Assembly: GCF_030770395.1 (NCBI RefSeq)
Contig: NZ_CP132480.1
Coordinates: forward strand, 540,821 to 604,820
Length of the DNA: 64,000 nt
Direction of reading: 5' to 3'
From: Telluria beijingensis
Lineage (GTDB): Bacteria; Pseudomonadota; Gammaproteobacteria; Burkholderiales; Burkholderiaceae_D
This document shows, one piece after another, positions 1-8,919 of the stretch; the stretch's first letter is position 1; each line of letters opens with the position of its first letter. The position numbers and the translations under genes were made by a program. A model generated the notes under the pieces. It searched no databases. It saw only the letters and a list, made by a program, of their open reading frames with translations, and was not told the origin of the DNA.

Positions 1-240
1 GCCGCTCGAAACTCCCAGCGCACCCAGCTTGACCAGGCCCTTGCCGCGATTGACGAAGCCGTGGGTCGTGCCGCCGACGGGATAGCTGCCGACCACCGCG
101 CCGGCCTGGTTGATGTCGGCGGCGCTGCTGCCCGGCGGGCCGACGATCGTCACCCGGTACTCGGGGTAGGCCGGGGCAGCGGCGGCCAGCATCGTCGCCG
201 AGGCGCACAGGAACAGCGCCATACAATTTCTCATCCACAT
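1..240 (-). CDS. Secreted HAF-repeat-like protein, N-terminal part (continues outside window)
   Basis: Eighty codons run from an ATG at 240 down to base 1 without a stop, so the gene continues beyond the window. An AAGGAG box six bases before the ATG supports this start. The first ~22 residues form a signal peptide (basic start, then ALFLCASATMLAAAAP). The mature part holds DINQAGAVVGSY and THGFVNRGKGLVKLG, which resemble the short repeats of extracellular HAF-repeat proteins. The product is therefore probably exported; its function is unknown. The rest of the gene is needed to confirm the family. Confidence 0.6.
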   Translation of the reverse strand, partial: MWMRNCMALFLCASATMLAAAAPAYPEYRVTIVGPPGSSAADINQAGAVVGSYPVGGTTHGFVNRGKGLVKLGALGVSSG

Positions 241-413
241 GGCAATCTCCTTGAGAAACAAGGGCTTGCAGCAAAGTGGCAGGCCCGTCGTCCAAAGTAC
301 GCCGTCGATGCGCGATGGGTTTGGCGCCGCACAAGTCGAAACGGCGCGTGCTGGCCGCGCATGCCGAATCGATCAGCATGCGCGGCGAACGGGTTGGCAG
401 GAAGAATCGAAGA

Positions 414-2504
414 CTAGACGGGCCCGCTTGCCTGCTTGCGCGCCGTGATGTCGGTGGCCGCGCCGAACCACTCGACGATGTTGCCGTCGTCGTCCAGCAG
501 CGGGATGGCGCGCGAGAAGGTCCAGCCGATCGCGCCGTCGCCGCGGATCACGCGATGCTCGAGTTCGAACACCGCTTTGTGCGCGATGGCTTGCGCGATG
601 GCTTCCTTGACCCGGGCCTGGTCGCTCTCGGGGATATAGGCCTCGAGCCAGTTGGCGCTGGGGTTGTCGGTGTCGGCCAGGAAGGTCTTGCCCTGCAGGC
701 TGTGCTTTGCGCGCCAGTCGGCGCTCATCTTGTACAGCGTGTCCGACACCGCGCTGACGAACAGGCGCAGCCGTTCTTCGCTGGCGCGCAGCGCCTGCTC
801 GGCGGCGCGCCAGTTGCTGATGTCGAAGAAGGTCATCACCGCGCCCTCGATCCGGTCGTGCGTGGTGCGGTAGGGGTGCACGCGCACGATGTAGTCGCGG
901 CCGTCGGTGGCGCGCACCTCGCGCTCCATCGCCTGCAGCGTGTCGAACACCCGCGCCGCTTCCTCGGCCAGTTGCGGATAGTCGAGGCGGTTGGTGATGT
1001 GCGGCAGCGGGCGGCCGATGTCGCCCGGCAGCACGTTGAAGAAGTCGGCGATGCGCGGCGTGTAGCGCAGGATGCGCATGGTGCGGTCGAGGAAGATGGT
1101 GGCCACGTCCGACGAGGCGATCAGGTTGCTCAGGTCGTCGTGCGCCTTGTCGGCTTCGACGATGCGCCGCTGCAGCGCCAGCCTGTCCAGGCCCAGCGCG
1201 CCGTTCTGGCCGTGCAGCGTGTCGCGCTCGTCTTCCAGCCCGGCCACGGTGGCGCGCAACTGCTCGATCGAACTCTGCATTTCTTCGGCCTGCACGCGCA
1301 TGGCATTGTCCGCCGCTTCGGCCTGCCCGACGGCGTCGGCCAGGCTAGCGCGCAGCTGGTGCAGCTCGTCGTCGAGCTGCGCCACCAGGGCGTCATACCC
1401 GGCCGGCGTGGCGTCGGCGACGGGCGGGACGTCCTGCGCCGTGACGAAGCGCACCAGCATCAGGCGGCCTTCGGCCCGCGGATCGTCGAACGGCAGCACC
1501 TGCAGCTCGATTGCTGCATGGCCTTGCCCGGCATGGCGCAGTGGCCCGGTCGTGGCCGGTTCTCCGGTGCGGCGCGCCTGGAACAGCGCCGCGCGCAGCG
1601 GCAGTCGCAGCGGCGGCGGCACCAGCGCGGCCAGCGCCCGGGTCGGTTCGCCGCCGGCCTGGCGCAGGAAGCGCGCGGCGCGCTCGTCGATATACAGGAT
1701 GTCGGCGTTGGCGTCGACCAGGATGGCGGGCGGTCCCAGCGCCACGCTGGCATGGCGGTGGATGTCCGCATGGGAGGGCGGCCGCCCGCGGTCCGCGCCG
1801 GCCGCCTCGTCCCCGGTGGCATGGCGCCGCCTGGCCGCGCCGGCCGCCGGCGGCGCCGTCCATCGGCTCCTTGGCCGGGCCTGGTAGATGCGGTGGGTGG
1901 CGTCCACCGGCGCGAACAGGTCCGGCGCCGCCTCCACCGATTCGGCGCGGCCCAGCAGCAGGTAGCCGCCGGGATTGAGCGCAAAATGGAAGTGCTGCAA
2001 AAGCTGGCGCTGTGCGCCGTGGTCCAGTCGGGCCAGGACGTCGCGGCAAGCGACCAGGTCGAGCTTCGAGAAGGCCGGGTCATGCAGCAGGTCGTGGCGG
2101 GTGAACACGATGCGCTCGCGCAGCGTCTTGCGCACCTGGTAGCCATCGGCGCCGGGCGTGAAATGGCGTTCCAGCCGGGCGGCCGGGAGGTGGGCCACGC
2201 TCGCGGCCGGATACAGGCCGGCGCGGGCCGCCTGTACCGCATGCGCGTCGCCGTCGGAGGCGAACAGCTGCAGGTCGCGCCGCCAGCCGGCGTCATCCGC
2301 GTGATCGGCCAGCAGCATGGCCAGGCCGTAGGCTTGCTCGCCGGCGGCGCAGGCCGCGACCCAGGCCCGCAGCGGCGTGCCCGCCTGTCCGCCCTGGAAC
2401 AGTTCAGGCAGCACCTTGCCGCACAAGATGTCCAGGACGGCGCGGTTGGGGAAGAATTCGGACTCGTCCACGGGTGGCGGTCTGTCTTGTTTCTTGTTTT
2501 TCAT
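414..2504 (-). CDS. CheR-like/PAS sensor protein without kinase or CheB domain
   Basis: This 696-residue protein is a shortened paralogue of the large hybrid kinase encoded divergently next to it. Residues 1-215 are a CheR methyltransferase-like fold without the usual N-terminal helical domain, 258-355 a PAS-like fold, 370-460 a coiled coil, and 462-572 and 580-690 two PAS domains. There is no CheB, histidine kinase or receiver domain. The methyltransferase half looks degenerate: the usual GEE is GEQ (55-57) and the CRN motif is CRD (D155), whereas the paralogue keeps E345-E346 and N444. It may sense a signal and pass it by protein contact, possibly to the neighbouring hybrid kinase, rather than methylate a receptor. 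That role is inference; the domain reading is firm. Confidence 0.85.
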   Translation of the reverse strand: MKNKKQDRPPPVDESEFFPNRAVLDILCGKVLPELFQGGQAGTPLRAWVAACAAGEQAYGLAMLLADHADDAGWRRDLQLFASDGDAHAVQAARAGLYPAASVAHLPAARLERHFTPGADGYQVRKTLRERIVFTRHDLLHDPAFSKLDLVACRDVLARLDHGAQRQLLQHFHFALNPGGYLLLGRAESVEAAPDLFAPVDATHRIYQARPRSRWTAPPAAGAARRRHATGDEAAGADRGRPPSHADIHRHASVALGPPAILVDANADILYIDERAARFLRQAGGEPTRALAALVPPPLRLPLRAALFQARRTGEPATTGPLRHAGQGHAAIELQVLPFDDPRAEGRLMLVRFVTAQDVPPVADATPAGYDALVAQLDDELHQLRASLADAVGQAEAADNAMRVQAEEMQSSIEQLRATVAGLEDERDTLHGQNGALGLDRLALQRRIVEADKAHDDLSNLIASSDVATIFLDRTMRILRYTPRIADFFNVLPGDIGRPLPHITNRLDYPQLAEEAARVFDTLQAMEREVRATDGRDYIVRVHPYRTTHDRIEGAVMTFFDISNWRAAEQALRASEERLRLFVSAVSDTLYKMSADWRAKHSLQGKTFLADTDNPSANWLEAYIPESDQARVKEAIAQAIAHKAVFELEHRVIRGDGAIGWTFSRAIPLLDDDGNIVEWFGAATDITARKQASGPV

Positions 2505-2641
2505 TGGCGCACATCGGCCGCGGTGTCAGCGAAAGACTCATAGTGTAACTGTTGTTCTGGCACTAAGATTTTTCTCGCTTTTCGTCCAAAAATCGTTACA
2601 GATCGTCTAGACTTCATGACACCTTGTTCATAGAGACCGAG
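2505..2641. promoter_or_regulatory. Shared upstream region of two divergent sensor genes
   Basis: These 137 bases separate the divergent CheR-PAS gene and the CheB-CheR hybrid kinase, so both promoters should lie here. The middle is AT-richer than its surroundings (around 2540-2600). I could not assign a clear -35/-10 pair on either strand. Confidence 0.4.
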
Positions 2642-5600
2642 ATGTCCGATTCCGTCTTCGCGACCAGCGCCATGCCCACCGAACCGGGTGTCATTCCTAG
2701 CAATCTGCACTTCCCGGTGGTCGGGATCGGGGCTTCGGCCGGCGGCCTGCCCGCCCTGCAAAGCCTGTTCGAGCACATGCCGGCGGGCCATGGGATGGCC
2801 TTCGTCATCATCCTGCACCTGTCGCCCAAGCATCCCAACTCGGCCTCGTCCATCCTGCAGCGCGTCACCCGCATGCCGGTGGTGCAGGTCACCTCGCGGG
2901 TGCAGATCGAGCCCGGCCATGTCTATGTGATCGCCCCCAACCAACACCTGGCGATGGTGGACGGCCTCCTGATCGTCGAAGAATTGCAGCGTCCGCGCGG
3001 CCAGCACGTGGCGATCGACCTGTTCTTCCGCACGCTGGCCCAGGTGCACCGCGAACGGGCGATCGCGATCGTGCTGTCGGGCACCGGCTCCGACGGCGCG
3101 GTCGGCCTGTCGCGGGTCAAGGAGCAGGGCGGCGTGACGCTCGCGCAATCGCCGGACGACGCCGAGCACGACGGCATGCCAAACGCCGCGATCCGCACCG
3201 GTGCGGTCGACTTCATCCTGCCGGTGAGCGAGATGGCGCAAAAGCTGGTCGACCTGTGGGAAAACGCGCGCCGGATCCAGCTGCCGCCGGTGGGCGATGG
3301 CGAGCCGCCGGCGCAGGCCTTGCCGGCCGAGCCGGACGCCGGCAGCGAGGACGCGCTGCAAGAGATCATCACCTCGCTGCTGAGCCGCACCGGCCATGAC
3401 TTCCGCCACTACAAGCGCGCCACCGTGCTGCGCCGCATCGAGCGGCGCATGCAGGTGCGCCAGATGCATACGCTGCCCGAATACCGCGACCTCCTGGTGA
3501 GCGACATCGGCGAGAACAAGGCGCTGCTGGACGATATGCTGATCGGGGTCACCAATTTTTTCCGCGACCGCGAGGCCTTCGACTCGCTCGAGCGCGACGT
3601 CATGCCCGAGCTGTTCAAGGACCGCGCCGCCGGCGACGAGGTGCGCGCCTGGGTCGCGGCCTGCGCCAGCGGCGAAGAAGCCTATTCGCTGGCGATGCTG
3701 ATGGCCGACCAGGCCGCGCTGAGCGAGAACCCGCCGGCGTTCCAGGTGTTCGCCTCGGACATCGACGACCGCGCCATCGACACCGCGCGCGCCGGCAACT
3801 ATCCGGGCTCGATCATCACCGACGTCACGTCCACCCGCCTGCGCCAGTATTTCAAGCGCGAGGACAGCCGCTACCGCATCCGCAAGCCGCTGCGCGACCG
3901 CATCCTGTTCGCCTCGCACAACCTGCTGCGCGATCCGCCGTTCTCGCGGCTCGACCTGATCTCGTGCCGCAACCTGCTGATCTACCTGAAACGCGACGTC
4001 CAGCTGCGGGTGCTGCAGACCTTCCACTTCGCGCTCAAGCCGGGCGGCTACCTGTTCCTGGGCTCGTCCGAATCGGCGGAGTCGGTGGCCGAATATTTCA
4101 TCCCGGTCGACAAGCGCAACCGCATCTACCGCGCCCGCCCCACAGGCCGCCAGATGCATTACCAGAATCCATCCTCGGCCCTGTACGGCGTGCGCCTGCC
4201 CGAGATCAGCCGGCCCAAGCTGCCCGGCAAGCGCCTGGCCACCTATGCCGACCTGCACCAGCGCGCGCTGGCCCAGTTCGCGCCGCCGTCGGTAGTGGTC
4301 GACCGCGAGGGCAACCTGGTCTATGTGTCCGAACTCGCCGGAAAATACCTGCGCATGGCGGGCGGCGAGCCCTCGCGCAACCTGCTCACCCTGGTGTTGC
4401 CCGAACTGCGCCTCGAACTGCGCTCGGCCATGTACCAGGTGACGCAGAATGGCGGCAGCGTCGAATGCCGGCCGATCGAGCTGGCCGAGGTGCCCGAGCT
4501 GGGCACGGTGGTCACCACGGTGCGCGCCTTCCGCGACGACGAGGCCGAATCCGACTACCTGCTGGTGCTGTTCCAGCGCGTGCCCGATAGTCCCGAGGCC
4601 GTCGCCGAGCCGCGCCCCAACGGCAGCCACGACGTGGTGCTGTCCCAGCTCGAAGCCGAGCTGCAGCGCAAGCGCGAGCAGCTGCAGGAGACGATGGAGT
4701 ATTCCGAGATTTCCACCGAAGAGCTGCGCGCCTCGAACGAAGAACTGCAGGCGATCAACGAAGAACTGCGCTCGGCCACCGAGGAGCTGGAAACCAGCAA
4801 GGAAGAGCTGCAGTCGGTGAACGAAGAACTGGTGACGGTCAATTACGAACTCAAGGTCAAGGTCGAGGAAACCGGCAAGGCCAACGACGTCCTGAACAAC
4901 CTGATCGCGTCCACCGACATCGCCACCATCTTCGTGGACAGCGGCCTGCGCATCAAGCGCTTCACGCCGCGCGCGGCCGACCTGTTCTCGATCATCGCCA
5001 CCGATGTTGGCCGCTCGCTGCTCGACCTGACCCACAAGCTCGACTACGACCAGCTGGCCGAGGACGTCAGCGCCACCTTCGACACCCTGCGCCTGGTCGA
5101 GCGCGAGGTGCGCAGCAACGATGGCCGCTTCTATATCGTGCGCCTGCTGCCCTACCGCACCAACGAAGACCGTATCGAAGGCGCGGTGATGACTTTCTTC
5201 GACATTACGGCGCGGCGCCAGGCCGAGGAGCAGGCGCGCGCCAGCGAGGCGCGCATGCGCATGGTGGCCGAGAGCGCGCGCGACTACGCCATCGTCACGC
5301 TCGACGAAGAGGGCCGGGTCACCAGCTGGAACATGGGCGCCGAGACCCTGTTCGGCTATGGCGCCGACGAGATGCAGGGCCACGACCTGGCGCGCCTGTT
5401 CGTGCCCGAGGACCTGGCTGCCGGCGTGCCAGAGGACGAATTGCGGCGCGCGCGCGAGGATGGCCGCGCCGAGGACGAGCGCTGGCACCTGCGCAAGGAC
5501 GGCAGCCGCTTCTTCTGCAGCGGCGTCACCACCCCGCTGCGCAACGGCTCCTTCTATGGCTACGCAAAGATCGCGCGCGACGAGACCGCGCGCGAACGCC

Positions 5601-6778
5601 AGGGCAAGGAGCGCGAGCAGGCCCTGACCCACGAGCAGGCGGTGCGCTGCGACGCCGAGAGCGCGGCGGCGCTGAAGGACGAATTCCTGGCCGTGATGTC
5701 GCACGAGCTGCGCCATCCGCTCAACATGATCCACATTAACGTCGAGCTGCTGTCGCGCATGCAGGAGCTGCGCCAGTCGCCGACCTTCATGCGCGCCGCA
5801 GCCATCATCCGCAACTCGGTCATGAGCCAGGCCAAGATCATCGACGACCTGATGGACATGTCGCGGGTGCGCACCGGCAAGCTCACGCTCAGCATGGCGC
5901 CGGTGATGCTCGACACCCTGCTGCCGGGGATGGTCGAGGTGGCGCGCAACGACCCGGCGGCCAGGGACTTGCGCATCGGTTTTTCCGGCGGCGCCGACGG
6001 CCTGCCGGTGCTGGCCGACGTGGTGCGCATCGAGCAGGTGGTGATGAACCTGCTCAGCAATGCGATCAAGTTCACCCCGGCCGGCGGCGCCATCGATGTC
6101 CACCTGGCGCACGAGGGCGAGTCGGTGCGGATCGACGTCAACGACAGCGGCCAGGGCATCGCGCCATCCTTCCTGCCGCACGTGTTCGACATGTACGGCC
6201 AGAGCATGGCGGTGACCACACGCTCGAAGGGCGGCCTCGGCATCGGACTGGCGCTGGTGCGCGAGATCGTGTCCCTGCACGGCGGCCGGGTCGAGGCGAC
6301 GTCCGAGGGCCTGGGCAAGGGTTCCCGCTTCTCGGTCTGGCTGCCGCTGTTCGACAGCAAGGCGTCGGCCGGCGGCGCGGCGGAAAGCGGCGGCGACGAC
6401 CTGGCCGGGCTGCGCATCCTGGTGGTCGACGACATGGAAGACATGCTGCTGGTGTTCAAGTCGCTGCTCGAGATGAGCGGCGCCACCGTGTTCGAGGCCA
6501 CCAGCGCGCGCGCCGGCCTGGCGATCCTGGAACGGCGAGAGGTCGACCTGCTGATCTCGGACATCTCGATGCCCGAGATCGACGGCTACGAATTCCTGCG
6601 CATGGTGCGCGCATTGCCCCATGGCGCGCAGCTGCCGGCGATCGCCGTCACCGGCATGCGGCGCGACGCCGACATCGCCGAGGCGCGCGCTGCGGGCTTC
6701 TCGGCCCATCTCGGTAAACCAATGTCGGTCGAGCGCCTGAACGCGGTGGTGCGCGATCTGTTGCCGCGCAAGGATTGA
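2642..6778 (+). CDS. CheB-CheR-PAS hybrid histidine kinase with receiver domain
   Basis: This 1378-residue signalling fusion has, in order: a CheB methylesterase domain (about 20-200) with an intact S32/H59/D151 triad; a CheR methyltransferase domain (about 247-505) with GEE at 344-346 and CRN at N444; a PAS-like segment; a long Glu-rich coiled coil (667-747); two PAS domains (750-860 and 873-987); HisKA with phospho-acceptor H1021 (HELRHPLN); an HATPase domain (1123-1240); and a C-terminal receiver with D1307. Such fusions are thought to combine methylation-type adaptation with phosphorelay, but no chemoreceptor or CheA lies nearby. The ATG at 2642 is chosen because an AGAG box lies 6-9 bases upstream; a TTG at 2624 would add six residues. 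No membrane segment is seen, so it should be cytoplasmic. Confidence 0.92.
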   Translation: MSDSVFATSAMPTEPGVIPSNLHFPVVGIGASAGGLPALQSLFEHMPAGHGMAFVIILHLSPKHPNSASSILQRVTRMPVVQVTSRVQIEPGHVYVIAPNQHLAMVDGLLIVEELQRPRGQHVAIDLFFRTLAQVHRERAIAIVLSGTGSDGAVGLSRVKEQGGVTLAQSPDDAEHDGMPNAAIRTGAVDFILPVSEMAQKLVDLWENARRIQLPPVGDGEPPAQALPAEPDAGSEDALQEIITSLLSRTGHDFRHYKRATVLRRIERRMQVRQMHTLPEYRDLLVSDIGENKALLDDMLIGVTNFFRDREAFDSLERDVMPELFKDRAAGDEVRAWVAACASGEEAYSLAMLMADQAALSENPPAFQVFASDIDDRAIDTARAGNYPGSIITDVTSTRLRQYFKREDSRYRIRKPLRDRILFASHNLLRDPPFSRLDLISCRNLLIYLKRDVQLRVLQTFHFALKPGGYLFLGSSESAESVAEYFIPVDKRNRIYRARPTGRQMHYQNPSSALYGVRLPEISRPKLPGKRLATYADLHQRALAQFAPPSVVVDREGNLVYVSELAGKYLRMAGGEPSRNLLTLVLPELRLELRSAMYQVTQNGGSVECRPIELAEVPELGTVVTTVRAFRDDEAESDYLLVLFQRVPDSPEAVAEPRPNGSHDVVLSQLEAELQRKREQLQETMEYSEISTEELRASNEELQAINEELRSATEELETSKEELQSVNEELVTVNYELKVKVEETGKANDVLNNLIASTDIATIFVDSGLRIKRFTPRAADLFSIIATDVGRSLLDLTHKLDYDQLAEDVSATFDTLRLVEREVRSNDGRFYIVRLLPYRTNEDRIEGAVMTFFDITARRQAEEQARASEARMRMVAESARDYAIVTLDEEGRVTSWNMGAETLFGYGADEMQGHDLARLFVPEDLAAGVPEDELRRAREDGRAEDERWHLRKDGSRFFCSGVTTPLRNGSFYGYAKIARDETARERQGKEREQALTHEQAVRCDAESAAALKDEFLAVMSHELRHPLNMIHINVELLSRMQELRQSPTFMRAAAIIRNSVMSQAKIIDDLMDMSRVRTGKLTLSMAPVMLDTLLPGMVEVARNDPAARDLRIGFSGGADGLPVLADVVRIEQVVMNLLSNAIKFTPAGGAIDVHLAHEGESVRIDVNDSGQGIAPSFLPHVFDMYGQSMAVTTRSKGGLGIGLALVREIVSLHGGRVEATSEGLGKGSRFSVWLPLFDSKASAGGAAESGGDDLAGLRILVVDDMEDMLLVFKSLLEMSGATVFEATSARAGLAILERREVDLLISDISMPEIDGYEFLRMVRALPHGAQLPAIAVTGMRRDADIAEARAAGFSAHLGKPMSVERLNAVVRDLLPRKD

Positions 6779-6791
6779 GACGTGGTCACGG

Positions 6792-6953
6792 TGGAATCCA
6801 CCGTGAGCGCGGAACCCACCGTTAGCGCGAAACCGGTCGTTAGCGCGGAACCCACCGTTAGCGTGGAACCCGTCGTTAGCGCGGAACCCACCGTTAGCGT
6901 GGAACCCATCGTTAGCGTGGAACCCACCGTTAGCGCGGAGACCGTCGTTCCCG
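6792..6953. repeat. 18-bp minisatellite, nine units
   Basis: Nine head-to-tail 18-base units follow the hybrid kinase stop codon. The common form is CGGAACCCACCGTTAGCG, with variants at the first base and at the ACC/GTC/ATC triplet. The ninth unit ends in GTTCCCG and runs directly into the REP element that follows. Because 18 is a multiple of three, all frames stay open and give VSAEPT-like peptides, but there is no ribosome site or family resemblance, so I treat it as non-coding. Confidence 0.9.
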
Positions 6954-7047
6954 CGAAGGCGGGAACCCAAGTCCTTCGCGTAGCCAGCATCGTCCAACGT
7001 AGCGTCAACGCAAGCAAGCTTGGGTTCCCGCCTCCGCGGGAACGACG
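6943..7047. repeat. REP doublet (REPIN-like), copy 1
   Basis: Two inverted 29-base arms lie at 6943-6971 and 7019-7047, separated by 47 bases. Each arm is itself a small hairpin with the core TTCCCGC...GCGGGAA and ends in CCCAAG/CTTGGG. A second member of the family lies at 56632-56710. It occupies the gap between two convergent genes, a typical REP position. Confidence 0.85.
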
Positions 7048-7060
7048 TGGTAATCGGTAG

Positions 7061-8125
7061 CTAGCAGTCTCCCGGCCACACCAGCTCGAACCGCGTCCCG
7101 CCCCCCACCGCATGGCAACGCGCCTCGCCCCCATGCGCCTGGGCGATCGCCCTGACCACGGCCAACCCCAGCCCGCTGCCCGAGCCGCCCTGCAGGCGCG
7201 CCGCATCGCCGCGCTGGAAGGCGTCGAACAGCCTGGAGGCGATGGCCGGGTCGATGCCCGGCCCGCTGTCGGTGACGCTGAGCCGGCAGGTGCCGGCGCG
7301 GCATTCGAGGCCGATCTCGAGCCAGCCCGGCGCCGCGTGGCAGCGCGCGTTCTCGAGCAGCGCCAGCAGGGCCTGGCGCATGCGCGCCGGATCGCAGGCC
7401 GCCAAGCCGTCGTCGACCCGCAGTTCCGGCAGCAGCCCTTTGGCGCGCAGGTCCGGCTCGGTCAGGGCCAGCACGTCGCGGATCCCGGACGCCAGGTCGC
7501 AGCGCTCCACCTGCAAGGTCAGGTGGCCGCTGTCGGCCAGGCCCACCACCCGCAAGTCCTCGATCAGCCGGCCCAGGTTCTCGACCTGGCCCAGCAGCGT
7601 GCGAAACAGCGCTTCGCTGGGCGTGAACACGCCCTCGGCCAGGCCCTGGATGCGGCCGCGAAGGATGGTCACCGGGGTGCGCAACTCGTGGGCGATGGCG
7701 GCGTTCCAGAACACCTGCTCCTTCGCCATGCGCTCCAGCCGTTCGGCCATCACATTGAAGTCTTCCACCAGCAGCGAGGCCTCGCCCAGCGAGCGGTCGT
7801 CGCTCGTCGCGCGCGCCGCCAGGTCGCCATTCGACACCCGGCGCAGGCTGCCTGCCACCGACGTCAATGGCGCCAGGATGCGGCGCGACAGCTTGGTGGC
7901 GGCGAACGCCGCCAGCACCAGCGCGCCCAGGGTCGACAGCACGATCCAGCCCCACTCCGGCCCGGACGGCATCCAGGTGCCGGCCGGGGCCAGGTGGCCG
8001 GGCGCATAGGCGAACATCACGAAGTAGAACACGTAGGAACCGACCGTGATCGCTACCACCACGCTCAACACCAGCAGGGTCACGGTGAGCACGATCTGGC
8101 GGCTCAGGCCATGGACCGGTTTCAC
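7061..8125 (-). CDS. AdeS-like sensor histidine kinase
   Basis: This 354-residue inner-membrane kinase has transmembrane segments at about 10-35 and 58-77, a HAMP region (80-135), the phospho-acceptor H146 in HELRTPVTIL, and a C-terminal ATPase domain ending in a G-rich SGSGLGLAVV box. The stretch around H146 (RTPVTILRGRIQGLAEGVF) closely resembles AdeS/BaeS kinases that control RND pumps. Its ATG overlaps the stop of the response-regulator gene by four bases, so the two are co-translated. The divergent RND pump gene is the obvious target. Stimulus unknown; the periplasmic loop is only about 20 residues, which suggests membrane-level sensing. Confidence 0.9.
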   Translation of the reverse strand: MKPVHGLSRQIVLTVTLLVLSVVVAITVGSYVFYFVMFAYAPGHLAPAGTWMPSGPEWGWIVLSTLGALVLAAFAATKLSRRILAPLTSVAGSLRRVSNGDLAARATSDDRSLGEASLLVEDFNVMAERLERMAKEQVFWNAAIAHELRTPVTILRGRIQGLAEGVFTPSEALFRTLLGQVENLGRLIEDLRVVGLADSGHLTLQVERCDLASGIRDVLALTEPDLRAKGLLPELRVDDGLAACDPARMRQALLALLENARCHAAPGWLEIGLECRAGTCRLSVTDSGPGIDPAIASRLFDAFQRGDAARLQGGSGSGLGLAVVRAIAQAHGGEARCHAVGGGTRFELVWPGDC

Positions 8126-8841
8126 GTCCGGCCGCCGAACTTGTAGCCGACGCCGCGGATCCCGCGCGGCACATCAGGCACGCCGGCTTCTTCCAGCTTG
8201 CGGCGCAGCTTGCTGACGTGGCTGTCGACGGTGCGCTCGAGCGTGTCGCCCTCGGGCAGGCAGTGGGCCAGCAGGTCGGCGCGGCTGAATACCTGGCGCG
8301 GCGCGCGCGCCAGGTAGGCCAGCAGCTTGAATTCGGTCAGGGTCAGGGCCAGCGGCGTCGCCGCGCCGTGTTCCAGGGTCACCTCGTGCTTGTCCAGGTC
8401 GATCACCAGCTCGTCGACCCGGATCACGGCCGCCGCAGCAGCGGCGCCCGCCGCATGGGCCAGCGTGCGGCGCAGCACCGCCTGCGCGCGCGCCACCACC
8501 TCGGCCGGGTTGAAGGGCTTGACCACGTAGTCGTCGGCGCCGATGCGCAGGCCGGTCAGCTTGTCGACGTCCTGGTCCATCGCCGTCACCACGATCACCG
8601 GCGTGCCGCCGCGGCGGCGGAGCTCGGACAGCACCATCCAGCCGTCCACGCCGGGCATCTGCACGTCGAGCAGCACCAGGTCGGGCCGCGCCGACAGGTG
8701 CAGGTCGAGCGCCTGGCGGCCATCCTGCGCGCGCAGCGTGCGAAAGCCGCCGCGCGACAGATACGCCGTCAGGATGGTCGCGATCTCGTCGTCGTCCTCG
8801 GCCACCAGGACCAGGCTGGCGCTGCCAGGCTGCTTCTCCAT
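8122..8841 (-). CDS. AdeR-like OmpR-family response regulator
   Basis: A 239-residue regulator with a receiver domain (acidic pocket E15-D18, phospho-Asp D59 in LLDVQMPG) and a C-terminal winged helix (LERTVDSHVSKLRRKLEE, RGVGYKF). The phrases TAMDQDVDKLTGLRIGADDYVVKPFNP and LERTVDSHVSKLRRKLEE are closer to AdeR/BaeR than to generic OmpR proteins, by recognition rather than search. I chose the ATG at 8841 because GGAG lies five bases upstream; a longer frame to 8889 lacks such a site. It shares a 78-base divergent spacer with the RND pump gene and probably binds there. Confidence 0.9.
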   Translation of the reverse strand: MEKQPGSASLVLVAEDDDEIATILTAYLSRGGFRTLRAQDGRQALDLHLSARPDLVLLDVQMPGVDGWMVLSELRRRGGTPVIVVTAMDQDVDKLTGLRIGADDYVVKPFNPAEVVARAQAVLRRTLAHAAGAAAAAAVIRVDELVIDLDKHEVTLEHGAATPLALTLTEFKLLAYLARAPRQVFSRADLLAHCLPEGDTLERTVDSHVSKLRRKLEEAGVPDVPRGIRGVGYKFGGRT

Positions 8842-8919
8842 CGAATCTCCATACAAGGGCAACCGAATGCCAACGTGCACACCGCACAATCGCCGTTTGC
8901 CCGACCCGCTACTCTACCC

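Noticed and set aside
6792..6953. Possible CRISPR array
   Set aside because: The units are contiguous 18-mers without spacers, and no cas genes occur.
2501..6997. A 1498-codon open frame antisense to the hybrid kinase, and similar long frames opposite the RND pump, receptor and kinase genes
   Set aside because: They are mirror frames of high-GC3 genes; they are His/Ala/Arg/Gln-rich, lack ribosome sites and known motifs, and lie exactly opposite proteins with clear domains.
6782..7060. A small frame of VSAEPT repeats across the minisatellite
   Set aside because: An 18-base repeat keeps every frame open; no ribosome site, and it ends in REP sequence. Treated as repeat DNA.
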